Source: Pseudevernia furfuracea
Taxonomy: Eukaryota; Ascomycota; Lecanoromycetes; Lecanorales; Parmeliaceae
NCBI GenBank assembly: GCA_022315425.1
Contig: JAIUPT010000020.1
Span: 2,108,001-2,172,000, forward strand
Reading direction: 5' to 3'
Length of the DNA stretch: 64,000 bases
A program made the translations under genes and the position numbers. How positions within the stretch are numbered: the first letter of the stretch is position 1; the number at the start of each line of letters is the position of its first letter. The notes below the pieces were generated by a model. The model saw only the letters and a program-made list of their open reading frames with translations, ran no database searches and was not told the origin of the DNA. Positions 54,238 through 64,000 of this stretch are shown in pieces.

Positions 54238-55876
54238 TCACATGACATAGAGAAGCCTGGTGTCTGAACAATGTCAGCATTCACCACATTTGAATCAATA
54301 TGCCATCGCAGGATTTTGCTTACCCAATGGATGGCTGCAGCTCAACTGTGGCTTCTGCGTATAATTGCCCTCGAGCTCTTCTCGGATACTGTTCAACAGC
54401 CCAACATAGCTCTGCTGCGGATTTTTCTTCAAAGCGGAAATGAAGGCCCATGACATGGCGCCCGTGGCTTGCCCGGCGATTTGTGCGTCTTGAGACGTCT
54501 GGTCGTCTTTGCTACCAGACCACATGATGACGTCTGCAGGCGATGTCTTTGTCATCTTGTTCCTCTCGGAAACCTCGTTCCCCGTTGTAGCTTTCTTAAA
54601 GAAGCTCATGGCTGTCTCAGCAATACCACCCAAGTCCCCACGAACGTACTGAGACGCGATAGATAATAGACCCTGACCAGCTTCCTTGGCGAGGTTGGGT
54701 TCCTTGAGAATACCCGAGGTAGAGTAGATGTATGGAAGATCGAGCGCGGAGCCAGAGTGACAGGAGTCGAAAATTGCCGTCAAGCGTACTCCTGGCCTGA
54801 GAGATTGCACCATGATGCGGTGCATTTCGTCGTCGACGATGTGGCAGGTCGATTTGTAGTCGACAGGGTAGATGACTTCGTCGTAGCCGTCATCCTCGTC
54901 GCCGTCTTTATCACGCGTCTGTCCACCGTGGCCTGCGACTGTCAGTGTTTATCACTTTGTGTGTGCATGCGCGCAGTAGCTTCTGACCTGAGTAATGGAA
55001 GAATAATGAGTCATTCGGTTTTGCGTCCTTCACCAGCCAGTGCATGGCACGCAATATATTTTGGTACGTAGGTTGGCTCATAGGGTTCTGCTGGTCATCT
55101 GTCAGAATGACCATATCCTCCCGCGCATAGCCAAAGCATCCATTGAGGTATGTAGACATGTTTTTGACGTCATTGATACACCCTCTTAGTTGTCCCTTTT
55201 GTCCGAAATAATTAATCCCTATCAGTAGTGCCTTGCGTCTTCCTGTGCAGTTCGAGTACTGGAAGTTGTATTTAAGATTTGGATCGTCACTAAAGGGTCG
55301 CGGGCCTGGAGATGGTGGTTTTGGAGCATTTGGGTTGCCTTGGGTATATGCGTTTGTGTGTGCGGTGGGCAGACCTTGGAAATTAGCGTACCGCTAACTA
55401 TCTGAGTCCTGTATTGCTCTCACCTGGTCGTCCAGGTACAGGCGGCCTGTAATCCGAGCCCGCCGGTGGTGGTGTCTTGTACCACTATTAGCCCAGCTCA
55501 TGCAATTGTTGTATAGGTCCCCACATACCTGATGGTATCCTCCACTGTACGGCCTTGGTGGCTGCTGCGGTGGCAGCGGACCAAATTCCCCATAGACTGG
55601 CTGTGGTGAAGGTCCACCCTGAGGAGGTGGATAGCCTGGATAACCTTGTGGCCTGCCTTGAGATTAGCGAATGCTCGTAAAGGGCGAGGTAGATAGAGCG
55701 TACGGATATCCATTTGGCGGAGGATAACCCTGTGGTGGTGATGGCCCGTAACCTTGTGGGGGAGGCCCGTAGCCTTGTGGAGGAGGCCCGTAGCCTTGAG
55801 GTCCATAGCCTTGAGACGGGTATTGTTGTTGTGGTGGTGGATAACCGTGTTGCTGCCCGTAGCCTGGAAAAGACAT
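54238..55876 (-). CDS. MCA1: Type I metacaspase
   Basis: Model: six exons 55876-55704, 55652-55529, 55484-55424, 55374-54988, 54932-54324, 54263-54238, giving 459 aa with every join in frame. Residues 1-140 are the Gln/Gly/Pro/Tyr-rich prodomain (repeats of QGYGPPP), which in yeast Mca1 drives aggregation. The catalytic domain opens [22 protein letters not shown]. The catalytic His lies in [16 protein letters not shown] (H250), its codon just after the 55-nt fourth intron; the catalytic Cys is in [10 protein letters not shown] (C306). The body ends QLSCSHPL, and the last 26-nt exon adds DTRLLYVM, the conserved metacaspase C-terminus; without it the protein would end GKQNPAMAY. Metacaspases are Ca-dependent Arg/Lys-directed cysteine proteases linked to cell death and proteostasis. 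Confidence 0.95.
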
Positions 55877-56682
55877 TACGGCGCGGGATGAGAAGGCCAG
55901 GTGCTTGACCAAGTTGTATATAGCCAAACGTTGAGGCTCGAATCTTCGTGTGCGCAGAATAAGAGAGATAGAGCTTTCGGAGACTAGTGATACTCGAGAT
56001 GGAAGCGGTCCCCTTCAGCGGAATGGAAAAAGGGGTAAAGGGCTGGACTGCGCCAGGGGATGGAAAGGATATATGGGTATCTGGCTTATCATGCAAACGT
56101 TGGCCGACAACGGATCAATGTACATGGAGGTAAAGATGGAAGATGGAGGAAGGTGCCTCAGGTTGAAGGCCTGAAGGACGAACAAATTCAGGGTCTTGGC
56201 AGGAACGTGGGGCTAGCTTTAGCTCCAACCTCCTGACTCCGTACTCGTAGGGCTTTGATCTGCCCTCGGCTTTTGTCTCTTTTGCCCCCAGCTTGGTGGA
56301 TTCCTCGGATGAGATAGATCGACGACAACAATATATTGTGTATGATAACTTTGCCTCCTTTGGGCGACGAGAGCATCACTGTCAAAGCGCAATCGTGGGT
56401 CATGAAAAGGAAGTGGCAATCTTCATCATTGGACTCTTCAGAAATTCTAGATATTTTAATTTACGTCTAGGCGTTTTCTTACGTGAGACCGTGCTCCAAT
56501 GATAAATCGAGATGCATAAAATGCAGTGAGAGCAATGTAGTATTAATAATCACAATCACAATATACCTTACCTTCCCCAAACAAAGGCTCCTCTTCTGCT
56601 GCCAACCTCTGCTGCTCGTCAAGAGACAACGCTATCGCTCAACAATCATACAAACATTGACTACCACTAATAATCCGGTATC
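55877..56682. other. Divergent intergenic region
   Basis: 806 bp between the metacaspase and the second isopenicillin-N-synthase-like gene, holding both promoters. No repeat or RNA gene seen. Confidence 0.5.
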
Positions 56683-57892
56683 ATGACTGCAGATGCGCCA
56701 TCTATACCTGTCGTCGACTTCGCTGGCTGGGCTTCCGATGCTTCGCTTAAGCAGAAGAAAGAAATCGCCCACAAGCTCATTGAAGCATGCCAGAATGTCG
56801 GCTTTGTCTATATCACCAATCATCATGTATCACCCGAGCGACTAGCGCAAGCTTTTGAGTGGTCCAAGAAGCTCTTCGATTTGAAGCTAGAACAGAAGAT
56901 GCTGGCTCCACACCCGAGCGGGTTTACTGTACATCGGGGCTACTCGTGGCCTGGCTTGGAGAAAGTCTCGAACGCTATGGGGAACGAAGATAATACAGCA
57001 GATCTGACGAAAGATTTGCGCCAGGTCTCTGATGTCAAGGTACGACTAAAGACGGAGCAGTACTAAAACATGCTCATAAGTCGTAGGAAAGCTATGAAAT
57101 AGGCAGCGAGGGCAACAAAGACCAGCCGAACCAGTGGCTTCCCGAAGACGTTATTCCTGGCTTTCAAAGCTTTATGACAGACTTCTACTGGGAGTGCCAT
57201 AAGACCGCGATGAGTATTATGAGTGCGATGGCGCTTGGAGTTGGCCTGGACGATGAAAACCATTTTGTTCCTACACACTCAGGGCATAATAATCAATTAC
57301 GTTTGCTTCACTATCCACCTGTGCCAGCAGCCAATATAGAGAGCCAGTCTTCTACTAGGATGGGCGCTCACAGCGATTGGGGCTCCATCACCTTGGTCTT
57401 CCAGGATGACTGCGGAGGTCTTCAAGTACGTTCATTGCCTTATGAGGGTTGCCTCCCTATGAGCTGATAGCTTCTAGATCGAGAACCCTACTAGATCAGG
57501 CGAATTTATCGATGTGCCTCCCTTGAAGGATGCAGTTGTCATGAACATTGGTGACTTGATGATGCGCTGGAGCAACGGTGAGTGTAGGCAGAGCACTAGT
57601 CGTTCCAAGTACTGACACGTCAGAGTTAGATACACTCAAGTCAAGTATTCATCGCGTTGCCCTTCCTCCGAAACAAGACCGCTTCACAGGCGACGAGCGT
57701 ATGACCACGGCCCGCTACTCCATACCCTACTTCGTCAGCCCAGAAGGTCCGACTGTAGTCGAGTGTCTGCCATCTTGCACAGACGAGACGCATCCTGCCA
57801 AATACAAACCCATCAGGTGGAATGACTATATGTTGATGCGAGCCAGCATGCAGTATGAAGTGCCGCATGAAGCGGTTGCAGTCACGGCCTGA
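56683..57892 (+). CDS. 2-oxoglutarate/Fe(II) oxygenase, isopenicillin-N-synthase-like
   Basis: Model: exons 56683-57039, 57087-57425, 57478-57577, 57624-57892, 354 aa. Introns are 47, 52 and 46 nt with GTACGA, GTACGT and GTGAGT donors. The DIOX_N domain starts IPVVDFAGWASD with GFVYITNHHVS; the oxygenase core has RMGAHSDWGSITLVFQD (iron His and Asp), LKSSIHRVALPP (second His, joined across the third intron) and RYSIPYFVSPEG (2-oxoglutarate Arg). Residue GYSWPGLEKVS is a family turn. It is a diverged relative of the enzyme at 30085-31210; the two share motifs, not close sequence. The likely job is oxidation of a small molecule in the cytosol; the substrate is unknown. Confidence 0.93.
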
Positions 57893-58672
57893 TTGACGAG
57901 CTTGAGGGACCCGGAGATGCGCAACCTTCCAACAAGTATAACATTGAATAGCAGATGTGGGATGATAGGCCTTTCAGTCAGTATTTCTATGACTCCGGTT
58001 CCGGTGAAGGCAGAAATCGATGCGCTTCAACTCTTTTAGTCGTTACTACTCGATTTGTGGACGAGTGGTTAACAGGAGGATGATCCAGACCAGGGGGAAG
58101 TCTGTTTTATCTAGTACTCCAGTGGTCGCTTTTCCCTTTGGAATTTTTTAGTGGTGGAAGCGCCATGAATTCTTGGCGCCGTCCATCTGCGCGAGCATGC
58201 CAAGACTCACCCTCAGCCAATCAATCGCTCTGCCGAAATCCTCTCTCTGAATTTGTTTCACATTGTACGTTGCATATGCAATCCCATTGTCCAACGCTTT
58301 CGTTCAAGTTTCCAGATGTTAAGATGTTATTGTGGATCATTCATTGTCGCTTTAGAATTTTGCCTTCACAACGGTTTTGTCGCAGCGCCTCCCTTTTGAT
58401 GAGGACAATTGTTTTTGCTCTTTGAGACTGTCCATTTCTCATTGTTCTCTTATTGTTAACACAATGTTTTCGTGTCTGTTCACTTATATTGTACATATTT
58501 CTATGCCTTGATGGCAAAGGTCATTTCTACCTTTAAATCATTCTTTACACCCTTTGACTTTCTTCCTTGACCGTCCCGATAAACCACACGCCTGCGACGG
58601 ATATATACCCAACCAAATTTAACACCGCAGCTTACATTCTCCGCAATCGAACACCTCGAGTTTTGTTTCAGC
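57893..58672. other. Intergenic region
   Basis: 780 bp between two forward genes, holding the promoter of the GH16 gene including a TATA candidate. No further feature seen. Confidence 0.5.
58602..58607 (+). promoter_or_regulatory. TATA box candidate for the GH16 gene
   Basis: TATATA lies 66-71 nt before the ATG at 58673, the same distance as the TATA candidate of the gene at 1654. Confidence 0.4.
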
Positions 58673-59674
58673 ATGCATTCTTACCCATTTACCAGCCTCT
58701 TCGCCCTCACAACCCTCCTCCGCGTGAGCATAGCCGGCTATGTACTTATTGACAGTTACGAACGCGATAATTTCTTCGACGCTTTCACGCCCTTCACGGA
58801 AACGGATCCCACAGCTGGATTCGTGCAATATCTCGACTATGCAGCCGCAATGCAGAACAAGATGATAGGTGCCGTCGGCAATTACGGCAACGCCACCTAC
58901 ATGGGCGTCGACTACAACACCACCTCAGATACTGGCCGCCAAAGCGTCCGTATTACCTCTAAGAAAGCTTTCAACAAAGGGCTCTTTCTGGCTGACATTG
59001 CCCATATGCCTGGTGGTATCTGTGGTGTTTGGCCTGCTTTCTGGCTCGTAGGGCCCAACTGGCCATCGATGGGTGAAATTGATATCATCGAAGGCGTCAA
59101 CGGCGCTACGACTAATACGATGACACTCCACACCTCCAGCGGCTGCTCCATACAGAAGTCGGGCATGTCCGGCACCGCAAACTACACGGACTGCGATACC
59201 AATGCCCCGGAGCAGCCCAAGAACCAAGGCTGCGGCGTCTTATCAACCGATACCTCCAACTTCGGCGCCGGCTTCAACGCCATCGGTGGCGGCGTCTACG
59301 CGACGGAATGGACCAGCGACGCAATCTCTATATGGTTCTTCCCGCGCAATTCAATCCCGGCAGACATCACAGCCAGTACCCCCGACAAGACCAAATGGGG
59401 CACGCCCCTCGCGAATTACGCAGGAAATTGCAACATCGATAGCCATTTCCAGAACATGAATATCGTCTTTGATACTACGTTCTGTGGGGCGTGGGCTGGA
59501 CAGGTGTGGACTCAGAGCAGTTGTAAAGAGAAGGCGGATACTTGTGAGGCCTATGTCCAGGAGAATGCGAGCGTCTTTGTGGACGCTTTTTGGCTTGTCA
59601 ACTCTGTGAGGGTTTACCAGGAGGGGAGTGGAGGGAACAGAAAGAGAGGGTTGAGGAGGGAGGTGGGGGAGTAG
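58673..59674 (+). CDS. Secreted GH16 endo-1,3(4)-beta-glucanase
   Basis: Single exon, 333 aa. A signal peptide (FTSLFALTTLLRVSIAG) leads directly into the GH16 fold: GYVLIDSYERDNFFDAFTPF, then the catalytic block WPSMGEIDIIEGVNG, where the E-x-D-x-x-E motif provides nucleophile E135 and acid/base E140. Other family marks are FLADIAHMPGGICGVWPAFWLVG just before it and TMTLHTSSGCSI after it. Several cysteines (CDTNAPEQPKNQGCGV, CNIDSHF, CGAWAGQVW) suggest disulfides. The end is basic and Gly-rich, with no GPI anchor signal. Fungal members cut mixed or beta-1,3-glucans of walls or food. Length and motif order are typical. Confidence 0.95.
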   Translation: MHSYPFTSLFALTTLLRVSIAGYVLIDSYERDNFFDAFTPFTETDPTAGFVQYLDYAAAMQNKMIGAVGNYGNATYMGVDYNTTSDTGRQSVRITSKKAFNKGLFLADIAHMPGGICGVWPAFWLVGPNWPSMGEIDIIEGVNGATTNTMTLHTSSGCSIQKSGMSGTANYTDCDTNAPEQPKNQGCGVLSTDTSNFGAGFNAIGGGVYATEWTSDAISIWFFPRNSIPADITASTPDKTKWGTPLANYAGNCNIDSHFQNMNIVFDTTFCGAWAGQVWTQSSCKEKADTCEAYVQENASVFVDAFWLVNSVRVYQEGSGGNRKRGLRREVGE

Positions 59675-61033
59675 GAGTGTGCTTGGGTTAAGAGGTGGAG
59701 GAGATGGTAAATTGTATAGACTTTGTGTGTGATTCATGTTTGGTGCTGGACCACTGGACATTTATATCTTCATTGGAAATGAATTTGCGTGCCCTAGCAA
59801 ATACTTGTCGTCCAAAGGGACTTTCATTTCCCGTGCCCCTGGTCAACATTTGACGCTAACCTCGAGGCACAAGAGCTGTGTCGCAATACGTTCCCAGCCT
59901 CTGAAGTCACCGCAGGAATCACTTTATGAAAGCAGCTACGGCGTATCCTGCTAATCCTATCAAGCTGTATTACATATGGCTCGCCAAAACCAGAATGCTC
60001 CAGCTCTCTATGGACCACACCAGACTGAGGCCCCGCAGCTGAAACCTTCCACAAGCACCGCAGAGACTGCTTCATGATCCGCCTGAAGGAATACTCCATA
60101 AGCAAGTAGCAAACACCACCATTATGACTGAGACTTGGAAATACCTTTCGAAGGACAAAGCAACTTAAGTCAACTAACGCATGCTCTCATCGATAGACAT
60201 CTACAATCGATCGAGAAAAGCTTCTTCAGCAAGTGAGACGTTGGACGTAGGGCTTTATTGCTGTGGCATGGCTGGTTGCTCGGGCATGAGTGATTGTGAT
60301 AGGCCCGATTGACTGCTGCTACGTGGTTGGCCGCGCGGGTATCAAAGACTGTGATATGATCGATGGACCGCTGGGATACGGCTGGTTGATCCGATACAAG
60401 TGGCTGCTCGACTGGGAAGGATGACCGCTCCGGTACGAAGAACTGCTGTAACACGGACTCTGGAAGCACTGACTGCTCTGGCACGACAGGCTGCTGTGGT
60501 GCGAGAAGCTGCTGGTGTACGACAGGCTGTAGCAGGACTGGCTGCTATGGTAGAGCTGGCTACATCGGTCGCCCGGTCTCAAAACCCTCAACACCGGGAC
60601 TGGAACTTTTCGCACAACAGACTCGTGAAGGTGGCGATGGTTTGCTGAGACGAGAGTAGCTCTCGCCCTAATCTGTAGCGTCGTCATGAAGGAAGGAGCA
60701 CACCAAGCCAATCAAAATGTTGCTTTCAAGTATGCCCGTGGACAGAGATCCTGGTATGAAATCGCTTCAGCTACTGCTTACCTGGAATCGTACCATCGCC
60801 ATAAAAGAAATCACAGCTGGTGTATTGAGGACGGGTCTGTCTTTTCTCCATGAATGCCTGTGGGGTACTAATTTATGTGAAAGCTTCGGATTCTGAATAT
60901 TGGGGGGCCTCTTTTTCAGCTCCTCATCATTGTTCTTGTTGTCGCTGTATGAAGTTTCTAGACTCCCACCGGCTCACCCCTTGTTTTTAGCTAGTTTTTG
61001 TAGGATCTTAAGCAAGATTCCAGGTTTTCTACC
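59675..61033. other. Intergenic region with a possible repeat-coding exon
   Basis: 1.4 kb between the GH16 gene and the LTR element. The only notable content is a Val/Gln/Pro-rich open stretch on the minus strand at 60170-60544, listed separately; otherwise no gene recognised. Confidence 0.5.
60170..60544 (-). other. Candidate exon with Val/Gln/Pro-rich imperfect repeats
   Basis: Reading the minus strand from an acceptor-like CCATAG at 60545-60550, 124 codons stay open. The first 55 show imperfect units: QPVLLQPVVHQQLLAPQQ, VVPEQSVLPESVLQQF, FVPERSSFPVEQPLVSDQP. The DNA units are about 27-30 bp and degenerate. The tail has a few cysteines. No clear upstream exon or start codon was found in frame, so this may be the 3' part of a small gene or simply repeat DNA that happens to stay open. 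Confidence 0.25.
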
Positions 61034-61038
61034 ATAAG

Positions 61039-61171
61039 TGTTAGAAATAGTGGCAAACAGCCCTACGATACTAGTGGCTTGGCACTCCGCACACTTCATG
61101 TATTCTACCTCCCTAGATAGACACTCTCTAGTCCACTCAATATCAGTCGTCTAGACCCTCTTTATTCAACA
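61039..61171 (+). repeat. LTR, left copy
   Basis: 133 bp, TG start and CA end; identical to the right copy over the first 129 bp. Confidence 0.92.
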
Positions 61172-61252
61172 GGTTATGAGGCCCGGTTGCCTTACCAGCT
61201 TCTAGGGAGTGACTCCGTGCCGCTTAACAGGACGAACACGATATCCGTTAGC

Positions 61253-61340
61253 CGAAGGAGGAGTGCTACTAACTAACAATTCCTGAGCCTGCTAGGCATT
61301 ACCGACTATCCGACCGTCGACCGAAGGAGGAGTGCTACTA
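61253..61340. repeat. Direct repeat inside the LTR element
   Basis: CCGAAGGAGGAGTGCTACTA occurs at about 61253 and again at about 61320, within the 5' untranslated part of the element. Confidence 0.8.
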
Positions 61341-62171
61341 ATCGACGTGAGTTGAGAAGGTCAAAAGGGAGTAAATCAGATCCTTCCTTGTCAACTAAGG
61401 TTGGCGAAGCCTGTATGTGGTAATGGCATCTTTGGGAGCAAACATCAGACACAGATACTTCCTCGCTCACCACGAAAGCTCGCTGTTAGGCAGGGGGCAG
61501 CACGAATCATCATCATCACCGAATAGTGAGCCTGCTACAAAGGCAGTCAATCGTACGACCTCTTTACTGAGCATTTCGGCAACACACATAGTGAGCCTGC
61601 TATCAAATGGCACATTCGATTCATACACTCTCTACGGGAATGGCAAGAGCTTGAAACGCACAGGGCAAATCTACAGTGCATGAATTCACCAGACTGTCAT
61701 GGTGTTGAGGAGAATAACACACATACATGCGATTCCTTCGATTCTTTCCTTGATGAGACACGGCTGGATACTCAGTCAGAGGAAGTGATATCTGAGCAGA
61801 GAAAGTCATGGACTGAGCACTCTGGAGTAGAGGGAGCAGAGGGAGTCATTGAACTAAGCACTCTGGAGCAGGGGGAGTCACCGTGCAGAATACTCGCCTA
61901 TCCATTTCGAAATGACTCAAATCCTTCAGAAACGACATCAGACTTATCGATAAGCTTCATACCTCACTATTCTACATGCAATCTTCTCACTGATTCGATA
62001 TCAGCATTCTTCAGCTCAGGAGTCTCTTTCTCGACAACCACTTCATCAATTCTTATCATTGACGACTCCGAAAGATCGTCTACACAGTCACTACCTTCGA
62101 GTCATATCCTCATGCGATTTTGATGTTGCTGTCGCCACTGGTGATGTGGCTAGATGCTGTTTGAGGGGGAG

Positions 62172-62304
62172 TGTTAGAAATAGTGGCAAACAGCCCTACG
62201 ATACTAGTGGCTTGGCACTCCGCACACTTCATGTATTCTACCTCCCTAGATAGACACTCTCTAGTCCACTCAATATCAGTCGTCTAGACCCTCTTTATTC
62301 TACC
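62172..62304 (+). repeat. LTR, right copy
   Basis: 133 bp; the last four bases read TACC where the left copy has AACA, so its terminal CA is lost. Confidence 0.9.
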
Positions 62305-62309
62305 ATAAG

Positions 62310-62849
62310 GTATGAAGAGGAACTTTTCTTAGGGCTGAAATGTATTGTGGGGTGCCACCCAGGTGCCGCTCGGCCTTGAACTACCGGTCAATCAACGGTT
62401 GAAACCAGTTGCCCAAGGATACGTGAAAGTGATACATAAGGCAGCATCAGGTAGCTTACAACAACAACACTTTTCACGTCGGCGACCTCGTATTGGGCTC
62501 TACGCCTGCTTTGAATCGTTGTGTTACAATCTTTGATGGAGAAGGTCTGTTTCGTACTCAGCGATTCTTGCTAGGCGTCGCAGGCCTGGTCGTTGATTGG
62601 TTTTCTTGCTAGATGCCTTTTAGGTGCGAAACTTATCTGTTTCACTCAAGTTCCACAGAAGAAGCCGTGGACGTCGCACACAGCTTCGCTGATTGTATTA
62701 TCGGATGCATCTAAGCATGAAACGTCTTTGTTTCACTCATCGTTTAGAGGAGACCTGATCAGTATACTTCGTCATTTCCCTCCATCTTCTTCTTCTTAGC
62801 AAAACTTTGAAAGAATTCTGCATTCCGCTTTTCATAAATTTCTGTCTCA
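62310..62849. other. Intergenic region
   Basis: 540 bp from the LTR element to the aspartic protease, holding that gene's promoter; the insertion may have changed it. No other feature seen. Confidence 0.5.
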
Positions 62850-64000
62850 ATGATGTTCAGAATCTGTTCGATTCTGGCTGTGCTGGTCATAGCCCCCTTG
62901 ATTGAAGCGCTAGGTTTATGTGTTGACGGCGTTGGATGCCTCCATTCTCCTGGGCAATCACCCAAAGGTGATAGGCTGGTTGATATCTCGTTCAACCCAG
63001 TGCAACCGGTTGGAATGGTCACAGTGGGAACAAAGTTCAATCAGAGCTTTGGAGCCATATTCGACACAGGTAAGCACTCGGCGGTCTTGCCTAGCAGACC
63101 AAAAGTCATTGCCGCTGACCAATCTAGGCTCCTACCAAAATTGGTTCACGACGACCGGTATCGCTGGCTACGCCGAAACGGGGAAGCCTCTCCACTACAA
63201 CGAATCTATCTCATACGCTGGCAACTTTTCGGTAGAGGGACCGGTGTACACGGATGACGTTACTTTCGATGGCTTTACCGCAAAGGATATTCGTGTGATG
63301 GGAGTCCATAGTCCAAACTACATCGACGCAATAGTGGGTATGGGATACTGGACAGAATCGAACACAGGAACTGCGGGATTTTTTGAGACCTTGATCAAAC
63401 AGAAGTCCGTATCAACGACGGAGTTCGGGTACTACCTTGGCCGAACAAACGCCACAGAGGAAAGTTCGCTTACCCTCGGTGGTCATGACTCCACTAAATA
63501 CACTGGTGATCTTGTATCGGTCCCAGTCATTAAGCAAGGCTTTTGGAGCATTGATATCGACGGATATTCCGTCAATGGTAAAATGCTGAACTCGACCACT
63601 CCTGTTGGTTTGTTGTCCCAGCCTTTCTTTTCTTGATCTCTAGCTCTCATCGATGTTCCTTCACAAACCATACAGCGCTGATATCGTACTCACAGATATC
63701 ACACCCAATCCTCCAATCGTCGACACAGGCAATCCCTTTGTCTTCGCTCCTCACAACGCCGCCGTCGCTATTCACTCCGCGATCCCTGGCGCCGTCCTGG
63801 CTGACGATACGGGTAACGTTTGGAAGTTCCCCTGCAACACCTCAGAAATCTACATGCCCACTCTCATTCTCTCAGGCACCAGTCTCTCTATCGCACCCGA
63901 AGATTTCAACATGGGCTCTACTCTCGGTGACGGAATGTGCCAGTCCGCTATTCGTAGCTCCCCGACGCTGGGATGGGTTCTGGGTTCCCCTTGGCTCATG
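62850..64000 (+). CDS. Secreted pepsin-like aspartic protease, cut by window end
   Basis: Model so far: exons 62850-63069, 63128-63603, 63644 to the window end, 351 codons. The signal peptide is ICSILAVLVIAPLIEALG. The first active site is AIFDTG (D72), split by the first intron and followed by SYQNWF where pepsins have S-x-L-W. The second is PPIVDTGNPFVFAP (D259). Between them are EGPVYTDDVTFDGF, AIVGMGY, ETLIKQK and SLTLGGHDSTKYTGDL, all in A1 family order. The second intron (63604-63643) is only 40 nt and has a plain GTTGGT donor; a longer intron ending near 63688 is the alternative. The last residues seen are GWVLGSPWLM, so the C-terminal strand lies beyond 64000. Confidence 0.9.

Larger units (their letters stand above)
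61034..62309 (+). mobile_element. Short LTR retrotransposon (TRIM-like), no polymerase
   Basis: Two 133-bp direct repeats, 61039-61171 and 62172-62304, begin TGTTAGAAATAGTGGCAAAC and agree at 131 sites; the first ends ..AACA. A 5-bp target duplication ATAAG lies on both outer sides (61034-61038, 62305-62309). A polypurine tract, GAGGGGGAG, directly precedes the second repeat, as in Copia-type elements, and GGTTATGAGGCCC follows the first, where a primer-binding site is expected. The 1000-bp interior has two short frames (61417-61683 and 61680-62123), but no reverse transcriptase, integrase or protease. It must have moved, if at all, with enzymes made elsewhere. Copia affinity rests on the terminal sequences. 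Confidence 0.88.

Noticed and set aside
1..64000. CRISPR arrays, bacterial operons, rRNA genes
   Set aside because: The window is eukaryotic with spliced genes; no regularly spaced repeats or rRNA-like sequence were seen.

Overview
The window looks like chromosomal DNA of a filamentous ascomycete (Pezizomycotina; I would guess Dothideomycetes or a related class, but no marker here settles the class). The reasons are short GT-AG introns of about 40-75 nt, often with visible CTAAC/CTGAC branch points; fungal-only families (DUF6594, 2EXR-like LPPEIR proteins, LipA/NB-ARC and NACHT-ankyrin STAND proteins, fungal RNase T2 with an extra C-terminal domain, deuterolysin-like proteases); and remnants of Fot1/pogo and Copia-type transposons. 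I find 22 protein genes (one cut by the right edge), one broken transposase cut by the left edge, and one short LTR element. Exon chains were built by hand from reading frame, splice signals and family motifs. All of the spliced models close in frame, but none has transcript support.

Layout. 1-895: broken pogo/Fot1-type transposase. 1654-8796: a very large five-exon STAND receptor (helical N-terminus, NACHT, about 20 ankyrin repeats, Cys-rich zinc-binding-like module). 8797-9936: low-complexity intergenic DNA. 9937-20431: disordered hypothetical protein, 2EXR-like protein, rhomboid protease, DUF6594 membrane protein with a GC-AG intron, and an 856-aa nuclear-looking protein with a prion-like tail. 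21140-27643: PP28/PDAP1-like phosphoprotein and a LipA/NB-ARC STAND receptor. 28849-33026: second 2EXR-like protein and two Fe(II)-dependent dioxygenases (isopenicillin-N-synthase-like and PhyH-like) framed by an inverted 27-bp sequence. 34502-36262: vacuolar-type amino acid transporter whose 3' end is tandemly duplicated.

37640-48047 is a run of four secreted proteins: two HExxH proteases facing each other, a Ser/Thr-rich wall-type protein and a small Cys-patterned secreted protein. 48668-59674 carries a C2H2 zinc-finger protein, a secreted RNase T2, a type I metacaspase, another 2-oxoglutarate oxygenase and a secreted GH16 glucanase. 61039-62304 is a terminal-repeat retrotransposon without polymerase genes, and 62850 to the end is a secreted aspartic protease.

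How the genes may work together is inference. Two STAND receptors and a metacaspase are parts known from fungal self/non-self recognition and programmed cell death, but they are spread over 55 kb among housekeeping genes and need not form one system. The proteases, RNase T2, GH16 and wall-type proteins fit an extracellular nutrient-scavenging or host-contact role. The two dioxygenases at 30-33 kb are the only hint of a small metabolic unit.
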